Assembly (NCBI GenBank): GCA_945900695.1
Contig: CAMDJU010000096.1
Coordinates: 1 to 9,350 of the forward strand
Length of the DNA: 9,350 bases
Direction: 5' to 3'
Source: Bordetella parapertussis
GTDB taxonomy: Bacteria; Pseudomonadota; Gammaproteobacteria; Burkholderiales; Burkholderiaceae_C
The notes under the pieces are model-generated. The model did not search any database. It was not told the DNA's origin and saw only the letters and a list, made by a program, of their open reading frames with translations. Every line of letters begins with the position of its first letter. Position 1 is the first letter of the stretch. Made by a program: the position numbers and the translations under genes. Positions 1 to 5,808 of the stretch are shown here, piece after piece.

Positions 1-234
1 GCAGCTTTTGACGCTTTGGACGATGCATTGGCCGCGCAAAACAAATCCCCCGCTTTGGCCAATGCCCTGTTGTTGATGGCCAGCAAGAAAAACGGTGCCA
101 AATACTTCATCATCGTCACCGGCCCCTATGAAAACCGAGTGGCTGCCGAGGGCGCCATGAAAGCCGAGCCCGCATTTGCCAAGTCATGGATGCGTTCTGC
201 ACAATCTGTCAAGCAGCAATATGCTGCCCTTTGA
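1..234 (+). CDS. C-terminal fragment of a SPOR-like domain protein (5' end outside window)
   Basis: The reading frame is open from base 1 and ends with TGA at 232-234, giving the last 77 residues of a longer protein. A TTG at 16 is an internal codon, not a convincing start. The segment reading YFIIVTGPYENRVAAEGAM, followed by SWMRSAQSVKQQ, resembles the second half of a SPOR domain: a strand, a GP(F/Y) turn, a helix with an alanine-rich A-x-A-A face, then a closing strand. SPOR domains bind denuded glycan strands of septal peptidoglycan and usually sit at the C-terminus of inner-membrane or periplasmic proteins, which fits the position here. The next gene begins 21 bases downstream on the same strand, so co-transcription is likely. 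The upstream part that would show a membrane anchor is not visible. The SPOR assignment rests on pattern recognition of a short fragment. Confidence 0.6.
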   Translation, partial: AAFDALDDALAAQNKSPALANALLLMASKKNGAKYFIIVTGPYENRVAAEGAMKAEPAFAKSWMRSAQSVKQQYAAL

Positions 235-245
235 CACCCCACACA

Positions 246-250
246 GGAGC
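246..250 (+). promoter_or_regulatory. Strong Shine-Dalgarno site for the repeat-protein gene
   Basis: AGGAG lies six bases before the ATG at 256 and fixes that start in preference to the overlapping frame that opens at 260. Confidence 0.7.
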
Positions 251-255
251 CGTCC

Positions 256-1428
256 ATGAGTGAAGAAATTTTTGGCGATAAATCTCCGCACCAAGTCAGT
301 GTGTCAGAAGGGTCGGGCAATGCCGGTAGCTCTCGGGGTCGATCGGGCAAATTCAAAGCCGATACGTCGCGGCGCATCAACGTTGACAAGGCCGAAGGCG
401 AGATGGTGTCGCGCCAGATCAACACCGATGACGAAACCCAAGTGCCTGGTGGCCTGGGTCACAACGACCCTGGTCTATTGGTGCCGCACCCTGATAACGG
501 TCAGCCTCAGGGCGCGCATCTCACGACCGGCGCAGCCCAAAATGGGCCCGTGCTGGAGCGCGAGGCCCTGTCCGACCGTTTTCAAGCCGTCAGCGAAGGC
601 GCGGCAGAAGAAAACCGCCAAGCCTTGCCCGGCCATGAAGACCAGGCCGCGCAACGCATCCGCATCCAAGCGCAAGCCACTGCAGACAATGTGCAGGCAT
701 TGCCTGAATCTTCCGCCGCTGCGCCGAATTTGGCGCTTTTGCCCGCGCAAGACAATGCGCAAAACCGGGTGACATTGCCCGCCAAAGACGCCCGCGATGC
801 CAGCAAGGGCCCCATCATCCAGGCCGATGCGTCGCGCCCCGCGCCGACCTTACCCAACGCCGCTACTGGCTCAGCGTCCGGTCCATCTGCTGAACACTCC
901 AACTATCCGCACTCAGCGCCGATGGCCAAACCCGAGACGGCCGACCACCGGGAAGGTCTGACATCGGCTGGACAAACCGATCACGCGGTCCCCATCGAAG
1001 CCGATGGCATGGCCGACCGGCATGTGCCTTTGCCTGGCGTTGACGGCCGCACCGACAACCGACAAACCCTGGACGCCCAGGCCTTGCAAGACCACCTCGA
1101 ACCGGTGCCGGGCCAAAAGGCAACCTCCAACGTGCTTCATTTGCCCACAGGTGGCAACGACTTGGCGTCCGTCGATATCGGCCATGCGCAGCCCGATGAC
1201 GGAGATGAAATCTTTGAAAATAATGGCGAAATAGAAGCGTTGGCACCCACTCACTTAGACGATGGTGCCGAGCCTGCGATGGCCGAGGTGGCGCATGAAA
1301 GCCCGCCAGCGCCTCAAGCCATCAAGCTTCAAGCCGATCTATGGCGTGAGGGGTTTCGCGGCCGGGTGGCAAAGATCAAGGAGCAAGTGGCCTTGATCCA
1401 TGAAAACCTCGACAAGCTCGAAAAGTAA
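256..1428 (+). CDS. Acidic low-complexity protein with ~12-residue degenerate repeats, unknown function
   Basis: The product is 390 residues with no signal peptide, membrane segment or enzyme motif that I recognise. Residues 1-65 are polar and charged. Residues about 69-300 are a degenerate tandem repeat of period about 12 (range 11-14). The loose consensus is [D/N]-[N/H/R]-x-x-x-[L/I/V]-P followed by a short Ala/Gly/Asp-rich spacer. Clear units include ENRQALPGHEDQAA, DNVQALPESSAAA, QNRVTLPAKDARDA, DRHVPLPGVDGRT, DHLEPVPGQKAT and SNVLHLPTGGNDLA. Residues 301-350 are acidic. The last 35 residues change character: a predicted amphipathic helix (FRGRVAKIKEQVALIHENLDKLEK at its core region 367-390) that could be a docking element. 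The start has a strong ribosome binding site, and the next gene follows after 15 bases. The protein is probably largely disordered, acting as a scaffold or linker. The neighbouring possible SPOR protein, membrane coiled-coil protein and ParA-like ATPase suggest a cell-organisation role, but this is inference. Codon use matches the neighbours, so the frame is credible despite the unusual composition. Confidence 0.82.
   Translation: MSEEIFGDKSPHQVSVSEGSGNAGSSRGRSGKFKADTSRRINVDKAEGEMVSRQINTDDETQVPGGLGHNDPGLLVPHPDNGQPQGAHLTTGAAQNGPVLEREALSDRFQAVSEGAAEENRQALPGHEDQAAQRIRIQAQATADNVQALPESSAAAPNLALLPAQDNAQNRVTLPAKDARDASKGPIIQADASRPAPTLPNAATGSASGPSAEHSNYPHSAPMAKPETADHREGLTSAGQTDHAVPIEADGMADRHVPLPGVDGRTDNRQTLDAQALQDHLEPVPGQKATSNVLHLPTGGNDLASVDIGHAQPDDGDEIFENNGEIEALAPTHLDDGAEPAMAEVAHESPPAPQAIKLQADLWREGFRGRVAKIKEQVALIHENLDKLEK
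460..1155 (+). repeat. Protein-level tandem repeat array, ~12 residues per unit
   Basis: Codons 69-300 of the gene at 256 encode roughly 15-18 degenerate units of 11-14 residues. Each centres on [D/N]-[N/H/R]-x3-[L/I/V]-P, with the Leu-Pro pair replaced by IQ, IE, LT or LD in some units. The least regular stretch is about residues 205-229. At DNA level the units are diverged, so this is an old duplication series or a composition-constrained repeat, not a recent slippage array. Confidence 0.6.
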
Positions 1429-1443
1429 AACACGGAAACACAC

Positions 1444-2511
1444 ATGTCGGACGAGACCAAGGGCCAAGACACCGAGCCCACACTGCAAGACCCCAACGGC
1501 GCGGACGCTTCGTCCGAGCTCGGTCACGCCAGTCATCTCGACGACGTGTCCGCCGAGGTGCAGGCTGCGTCCGAAGCCCTGGCCGAGCTGTCTGGCCAAC
1601 CGCTGGACGCCGATGAGGTCGCCCGTCAGCTGGAAGACATCACCAATGTGGTGTTGAATTCAGCCGAGGTGTCCACCCGATCCGCTTCAGTGGCGGCCAG
1701 CATTGGTCACCAGTTGCGCGCCGTCAGCAACGACATCACTGATAACAATAAGCGCAGCATCTTGCATTCGCGTGTCGTCATGGGCGTGTTCATGCTGTTT
1801 GTGGCGATGGCGGTGGGTACCTTCTTTGCCATATCCACGCGCATGCAGCAAAACATCCGCCAGCTCGACACCATCACCACCGCTGCGGCCAAACGCGTCA
1901 TCGAACTCAATGCAGCCATCACTTATTCCGTGGACTCGACCAAGCGCCAGCAAGAGTTGCAAGACAAGCAGGCCGAGTTCACCGACAGCCAGACCAAGAT
2001 CACAGCGCGCCTGGATGACATGAGCAAAGCCGTTTTGGCCTTGCCCCAATCGGTGGCGGATCAAAACACCAAGGCCAACGACACCAAAATGGCGGCCTTG
2101 GAGAAAAAGCTGCAAAGCCTAGAGACCAAGCTGCAAACCTTGGTGGACAAACCCGCGCCCAGCGTGGGCCCGAGCCAGCAAGCGCTGATGGCCGATAAAC
2201 AGGCCTTGACGGCCGAAAAACAAAGCCTGAACGCCGAAAACCAAAGGCTGAAAAAAGAAATTGACAACCTCGCGGCCAAGTTGCGCGAGAAGCCCCCGAT
2301 GCCCAAACCGGCCTTGGCAGAACCCAAACCCACGCCGCTGCCCAAGCCAGCCCCCAGACCGGCGCCTGCGCCCAAAGCAGAAGTTCAGCCCGAACCCAAG
2401 CCCATTCCCGCACCGGTGGTGGTGGCGCCAGAGCCGCGACCTGTGGTTCCCGCTGTGCCACAAACACCGCCCCGCGAGCGGCCGATCCAGTACCCGCGAC
2501 CGGTTGACTGA
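1444..2511 (+). CDS. Bitopic membrane protein with leucine-heptad coiled coil and Pro/Lys-rich tail, unknown function
   Basis: The product is 355 residues. Residues 1-110 are soluble and acidic, rich in Ala/Glu/Asp helices. Residues 111-130 form one clear transmembrane helix (VVMGVFMLFVAMAVGTFFAI). K103, R104 and R110 flank its N-terminal side, so by the positive-inside rule the N-terminus is cytoplasmic and the rest periplasmic. Residues 131-235 are helical and Gln/Lys/Asp-rich. Residues 247-283 are a textbook coiled coil, with Leu at 248, 255, 262, 269 and 276 in perfect heptads. Residues 284-353 are Pro-rich with KP, EPKP and RPAP repeats like TonB or other envelope-spanning linkers. No globular C-terminal domain follows. 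The gene starts 15 bases after the repeat-protein gene with only a weak GGA ribosome site and ends 12 bases from the convergent FMN-protein gene. The shape suits a structural protein that spans the inner membrane and reaches toward peptidoglycan. An HlyD/TolA/TonB-like role is possible, but no family is recognised. Confidence 0.85.
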   Translation: MSDETKGQDTEPTLQDPNGADASSELGHASHLDDVSAEVQAASEALAELSGQPLDADEVARQLEDITNVVLNSAEVSTRSASVAASIGHQLRAVSNDITDNNKRSILHSRVVMGVFMLFVAMAVGTFFAISTRMQQNIRQLDTITTAAAKRVIELNAAITYSVDSTKRQQELQDKQAEFTDSQTKITARLDDMSKAVLALPQSVADQNTKANDTKMAALEKKLQSLETKLQTLVDKPAPSVGPSQQALMADKQALTAEKQSLNAENQRLKKEIDNLAAKLREKPPMPKPALAEPKPTPLPKPAPRPAPAPKAEVQPEPKPIPAPVVVAPEPRPVVPAVPQTPPRERPIQYPRPVD

Positions 2512-2512
2512 T

Positions 2513-2544
2513 AGCGCCGACGCTCAGGCAAAGCGCGAGGCGCT
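2513..2544. terminator. Weak inverted repeat at the convergent junction, possible bidirectional terminator
   Basis: AGCGCC at 2513-2518 pairs with GGCGCT at 2539-2544 across a 20-base loop. It overlaps the 12-base gap between the two convergent stop codons and the 3' end of the - strand gene. No U-tract follows in either direction, so intrinsic termination is doubtful. Confidence 0.2.
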
Positions 2545-4134
2545 GGCCATCGGGTATTGGTTGAATGGTGCGGGCAAAGTGCTGGCACCTTCCAGCAAAG
2601 CATTCGGTGGCAGTTGGGTGAACAAATCAGACAACGGCCGCGATTCGGTATCGCTGACCCGGCGCATGATGTGGCGCAAGGCCAAGTCTTGGGGTTGGTG
2701 CAGGCCTGCGGCTTCCAGCAGTTCTTTGAGCGCTTCCAATGTGTGGTGGTGAAAGTGCAGCACGCGTTGCGCTTTGTCGGGCACCACCAGGGCAATTTGT
2801 CGTTTGGGGTCTTGGGTGGTCACGCCCGTGGGGCAGTTGCCCGTGTGGCAGGTTTGCGCTTGGATGCAGCCCAGCGCAAACATGAAGCCGCGTGCGCTGT
2901 TGCACCAGTCGGCACCCAAAGCCAAGGTGCGCGCCACATCAAAAGCGCTGATGATTTTGCCGCTGGCCCCCAAGCGGATGTGCTCGCGCAGGCCCACACC
3001 CACCAAAGTGTTGTGCACCAAGCGCAGGCCTTCTTGCATGGGCGTGCCCATGTGGTCCGAGAACTCCAAGGGCGCGGCACCGGTGCCACCTTCGGCCCCG
3101 TCGATGACGATGAAGTCGGGGCGGATACCGCTGTGCAACATGGCGTGCACGATGCCAAACCATTCCCAGGGGTGGCCAATGCACAGCTTCATGCCCACGG
3201 GTTTGCCTTGCGACAAGGTGCGCAGCTCTTGCACAAAGGCCAGCAGCTCCAGCGGGGTTGAAAACCGGCTGTGCGCGGCCGGGGAGACGCAGTCCACACC
3301 CTCGGGCACGCCGCGGGCTTGGGCAATTTCAGGGGTGACCTTGGGGCCGGGCAACACACCGCCATGGCCGGGCTTGGCCCCTTGGCTGAGTTTGATCTCC
3401 ACCATCTTCACCTGTGGGTCGCGGGCTTGGGCGGCAAACTTCTCGGGGTCAAAGTTACCCTGAGCATCGCGGCAACCGAAATAACCCGAGCCAATCTCCC
3501 AAATCAGGTCTCCGCCATGCAACCGGTGGTGGCTGGAGATGGAGCCCTCACCTGTGTCGTGGGCAAAGCTGCCGAGCTTGGCGCCTTGGTTCAAGGCCAT
3601 GATGGCGTTGGCACTCAAGGCACCAAAGCTCATGGCAGACACATTGAACAAGCTCATCGAATAAGGCTGGGTGCATTGATCGCCGCCAACAGGCACGCGA
3701 AAGTCGTGGCTTTCAATCCGGCTTGGGGCGATGGAGTGGGTCAACCATTCATAGCCCAAGGCGCGCAAATCAAGCTGGGTGCCAAAGGGCCGTTTGTCCG
3801 ACTGGCCCTTGGCCCGCGCATACACCAAGGAGCGTTGGGCGCGTGAAAAGGGCGCTGCGTCGGTTTCGCTTTCTAAAAAATACTGGCGGATTTCGGGTCG
3901 GATGTACTCCAACATGAAGCGCAAATGGCCAATGATGGGGTAGTTGCGCAAGATGGCATGGTGTTTCTGTTGCAGGTCATGGGCCCCAATGGCTGTGAGC
4001 GTGCCAAAAAACAGCAGCCACAACACATGCCCCCCACCGGCAAAGGCCATCAGGGCTGACAGGCACAGGCCCGCCATGGCGACAAAAAAAGCCGTGTAGC
4101 GGACGGGATAAATTTGATTCAGGCGTTCAAGCAT
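2524..4134 (-). CDS. Stand-alone glutamate-synthase-like FMN/3Fe-4S protein (GltB central-domain family), membrane-anchored
   Basis: The 536-residue product matches the FMN-binding synthase core of the large glutamate synthase subunit, without the N-terminal glutamine amidotransferase and C-terminal beta-helix domains. Residues 12-50 form one or two hydrophobic helices that would anchor it to the inner membrane. Recognisable core elements are SAMSFGALS (166-174), a KLSQGAKPGHGG loop (248-259) typical of GOGAT, a GAEGGTGAAP phosphate-binding segment (346-355), and a Cys array C423-x5-C429-x4-C434-P like the 3Fe-4S ligands of glutamate synthase. This family is widespread as a separate protein annotated 'FMN-binding glutamate synthase family'. 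Its substrate is not established, and without the amidotransferase domain it cannot use glutamine as classical GOGAT does. No GltD-like partner is visible here. The ATG at 4134 lies 25 bases after the stop of the coiled-coil gene, with a weak GGCGGA upstream, so it may be co-transcribed with the ParA-like operon. A link in function is not shown. Confidence 0.92.
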   Translation of the reverse strand: MLERLNQIYPVRYTAFFVAMAGLCLSALMAFAGGGHVLWLLFFGTLTAIGAHDLQQKHHAILRNYPIIGHLRFMLEYIRPEIRQYFLESETDAAPFSRAQRSLVYARAKGQSDKRPFGTQLDLRALGYEWLTHSIAPSRIESHDFRVPVGGDQCTQPYSMSLFNVSAMSFGALSANAIMALNQGAKLGSFAHDTGEGSISSHHRLHGGDLIWEIGSGYFGCRDAQGNFDPEKFAAQARDPQVKMVEIKLSQGAKPGHGGVLPGPKVTPEIAQARGVPEGVDCVSPAAHSRFSTPLELLAFVQELRTLSQGKPVGMKLCIGHPWEWFGIVHAMLHSGIRPDFIVIDGAEGGTGAAPLEFSDHMGTPMQEGLRLVHNTLVGVGLREHIRLGASGKIISAFDVARTLALGADWCNSARGFMFALGCIQAQTCHTGNCPTGVTTQDPKRQIALVVPDKAQRVLHFHHHTLEALKELLEAAGLHQPQDLALRHIMRRVSDTESRPLSDLFTQLPPNALLEGASTLPAPFNQYPMASASRFA

Positions 4135-4159
4135 GTCTGATTCCGCCCAATGGAGCGGC

Positions 4160-4690
4160 CTATTCTGCGGGGTGTTGCAAGCGGGTGGCCAAGCGATTTT
4201 GCGCCAAAGTCGAAACCTCGCTGCGCAAGCGTGCTTGAACCAGTTGGTGGTCTGCTATGCGCTGAACCGCATGCAAGTCATTCAAGATGGTGCTGCGCAA
4301 GTCCAGCAACCGGGCTTCGATCGCGGCCAACTCTTCGCGCAGGCGCTTTTGTTCGCGCATGCCTTGGTTGAGTTGGGCCACTTCTGCGGCGATGCGCTGC
4401 CAATGCTCGGTCAGCTCATCGGTGGGCGGGGTGTGCAGTTGCTCGAGCAACTCGCCCAGCAAAGGGTCGCGCAGGCCTTCGCCCAAATGGCTGTCACGCG
4501 TTGGCGCTGGGGTGGCGCTGGGCGCAGCGTCTGGCAAGTCCTGAGCGCCCGCAAAATCCACAGCTTCTTGGGCAGGTTCATCGCTGGGCGTCAAGGCCGT
4601 GGTGGCCGGGTCAGTGCCAGGGATGACCCAGCCTTGATCGGGGATATATTGCTTGAGCCCCTTGCGGGGGATGAATCGGCTGGTCTTCAT
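4160..4690 (-). CDS. Small coiled-coil protein with basic N-terminus, candidate partner of the ParA-like ATPase
   Basis: The product is 176 residues. The start at 4690 is the ATG 11 bases after the ATPase stop; the longer open frame upstream merely overlaps the ATPase gene in another frame. Residues 1-25 are basic and aromatic (K2, R5, R9, K10, K13, then YIPDQGWVIPG). Residues 26-70 are a Pro/Ala/Asp-rich linker that looks disordered. Residues 93-165 form a long amphipathic helix rich in Glu, Arg, Gln and Leu with coiled-coil character (for example REQKRLREELAAIEARL). There is no membrane segment, enzyme motif or DNA-binding motif. Known activators and adaptors of ParA ATPases (ParB, McdB, PomX) often carry a short Lys/Arg-rich N-terminal peptide that contacts the ATPase, plus a coiled coil for oligomerisation. 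The layout here fits that pattern, but this is inference from architecture and adjacency only. No visible ribosome site precedes it, so translational coupling to the ATPase gene is plausible. Confidence 0.85.
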   Translation of the reverse strand: MKTSRFIPRKGLKQYIPDQGWVIPGTDPATTALTPSDEPAQEAVDFAGAQDLPDAAPSATPAPTRDSHLGEGLRDPLLGELLEQLHTPPTDELTEHWQRIAAEVAQLNQGMREQKRLREELAAIEARLLDLRSTILNDLHAVQRIADHQLVQARLRSEVSTLAQNRLATRLQHPAE

Positions 4691-4701
4691 GCGCGTGGCG
4701 T

Positions 4702-5646
4702 TCACGGTTTGGTGTCCACAGCGGCGCGTGACATGCGGCGCAAAAACTGCGGTATCCCCAAGGCGGTCATGCTGCGTGCGGCCAAAGATGCGGGTTCTTT
4801 TTCGAGCAATTTGCGTTGGCGGTGTTGGCCCAAGACCGAGTGTTGTGGGCTGGCCGATGCCTGCGCCAAAAGGCCTGCACCGGTGCTGGGCATGACCGCG
4901 GTGGCGGCTCCCGGCATGGGGTTGTTGCGCCGACCCAAGATCGGCCCGGCGGGCGCACGGGCGGTGCGCAGCGCGGCTTCGCGGTTGTGGATGTCGCGCA
5001 CTTCGCACACCGCGCGGGCAAACTCCAAAAACGATTGGCCACAGTCGTTGCGTGCATCCATCAGGTATCCGCGCTGGAACATGTCGCGCGCAGTTTGCGA
5101 CTCCAGCACCGGCGGGGCCAGCATGAAGCTGACCGGAAAACGTTGCATGGAGAACATATCGGTGTCGAGCTGCTCCAAGGTGACCCGTGTCGGGCACAGC
5201 AACAAGGTGGGCGAGCGCAGGGTGGCGGAATCGAACACCCAGCGGTGGCGGGCCAAAAAGCCAGCCGTGGTGGCCATTTCAATCTCTGACACCGAGGTGG
5301 GCACGATGATCAGATCAAACTCAAACATCAACTCGGCCGCAATGGCGTCACTCCAGGTCAGGTCGCACACCACCACATCGCTGCTGCTGGCGGCACGGCG
5401 CAGGTGCAAACGCGCTTCCAAAATCGGGCGGTTACCACCTTTGTCCAGGGGCAAATGCTCATGCAAGACCACCACGCCGACCTGGGGCGCTTGTTTCAAC
5501 CAGGTGCTGGATGAACCGTGCGAGTCCCAATCGATCAGCGTGGTCTCCAAGGCCATGCGGCGGCGAAAAAACGCTGCCAAATTGGCCGCTACCGTGCTTT
5601 TGCCCACGCCGCCCTTTTGGCTGGTCACCAAAATTTTATATGCCAT
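4702..5646 (-). CDS. ParA/MinD-like deviant Walker ATPase with C-terminal extension
   Basis: The product is 314 residues. The deviant Walker A motif QKGGVGKST sits at residues 10-18, with the signature lysine K11 and the nucleotide lysine K16, as in ParA, MinD and McdA. The Walker A' strand LIDWDSHGSSS has D39 and D41, and the Walker B strand VVVCDLTW has D95. Strands around residues 111-117 (DLIIVPTSV) and 146-152 complete the fold. The family binds ATP, dimerises and associates with DNA or membrane to position plasmids, chromosomes, chemoreceptors, carboxysomes or cellulose synthase (BcsQ). A core of about 220 residues is followed by about 90 extra residues that are Ala/Pro-rich and end in a basic amphipathic stretch (IPQFLRRMSRAAV), which might act like a membrane or partner tag. 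I chose ATG 5646 because AAAAGG lies nine bases upstream; in-frame ATGs at 5670 and 5688 would add 8 or 14 residues. No ParB gene or parS-like site is nearby, so simple chromosome or plasmid partition is unlikely. The exact subfamily cannot be named. Confidence 0.92.
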   Translation of the reverse strand: MAYKILVTSQKGGVGKSTVAANLAAFFRRRMALETTLIDWDSHGSSSTWLKQAPQVGVVVLHEHLPLDKGGNRPILEARLHLRRAASSSDVVVCDLTWSDAIAAELMFEFDLIIVPTSVSEIEMATTAGFLARHRWVFDSATLRSPTLLLCPTRVTLEQLDTDMFSMQRFPVSFMLAPPVLESQTARDMFQRGYLMDARNDCGQSFLEFARAVCEVRDIHNREAALRTARAPAGPILGRRNNPMPGAATAVMPSTGAGLLAQASASPQHSVLGQHRQRKLLEKEPASLAARSMTALGIPQFLRRMSRAAVDTKP

Positions 5647-5655
5647 GTCGGTCAA

Positions 5656-5661
5656 CCTTTT
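5656..5661 (-). promoter_or_regulatory. Ribosome binding site that sets the ATPase start
   Basis: On the - strand AAAAGG precedes the ATG at 5646 by nine bases. The upstream in-frame ATGs at 5670 and 5688 lack comparable sites. Confidence 0.55.
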
Positions 5662-5736
5662 TGATGTCATCCACCCGAGAAGTGGCAAGCGTTAAAAATC
5701 AACTACTTGCGAAGAATTCCTCGTGCGGGGGATTGG

Positions 5737-5764
5737 ATGTTATCCGGAACCCCTTGTATGTCAA
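5737..5764 (-). promoter_or_regulatory. Sigma70-type promoter for the ParA-like operon
   Basis: On the - strand a perfect -35 TTGACA (5764-5759) is followed by a 16-base spacer and a -10 TAACAT (5742-5737), four of six matches to TATAAT. This would give a leader of about 80 bases before the ATG at 5646. The whole element lies in the 162-base gap between the ATPase gene and the solute-binding-protein gene. Confidence 0.5.
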
Positions 5765-5775
5765 CAAAACTGTTG
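5762..5775. promoter_or_regulatory. Short inverted repeat overlapping the -35 box
   Basis: CAACA and TGTTG (5762-5766 and 5771-5775) flank a four-base centre and overlap the predicted -35 box of the ATPase promoter. It could be a repressor site or a weak hairpin at the end of the upstream - strand transcript. It has no T-run and the arms are only five bases, so chance is a real alternative. Confidence 0.25.
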
Positions 5776-5808
5776 CTCAAATGACAAATACATCAAAAGG
5801 ATTCACTG

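Noticed and set aside
460..1155. CRISPR array or DNA tandem repeat
   Set aside because: The periodicity exists only at protein level. The DNA units are diverged and uneven, with no identical direct repeats and spacers.
2557..3846. Long + strand open frames opposite the FMN/3Fe-4S protein
   Set aside because: The - strand frame has clear family motifs and cysteine ligands. The + strand products are His/Gln/Ala-rich translations typical of antisense shadows.
4691..5197. An N-terminal extension of the coiled-coil protein to 5197
   Set aside because: The extension lies wholly inside the ATPase gene in another frame and reads as Arg/His/Pro-rich junk. ATG 4690 follows the ATPase stop at normal operon spacing.
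4702..5646. Chromosome/plasmid partition ParA or cellulose-synthase BcsQ
   Set aside because: There is no parB, parS-like palindrome, replication gene or bcs gene nearby, and the C-terminal extension is atypical. It is kept only as a ParA/MinD-like family member.
4133..5695. A 520-codon open frame on the + strand opposite the ATPase and coiled-coil genes
   Set aside because: It is the antisense shadow of two well-supported - strand genes in GC-rich DNA. Its product has no recognisable motif, and it lacks a credible ribosome site.
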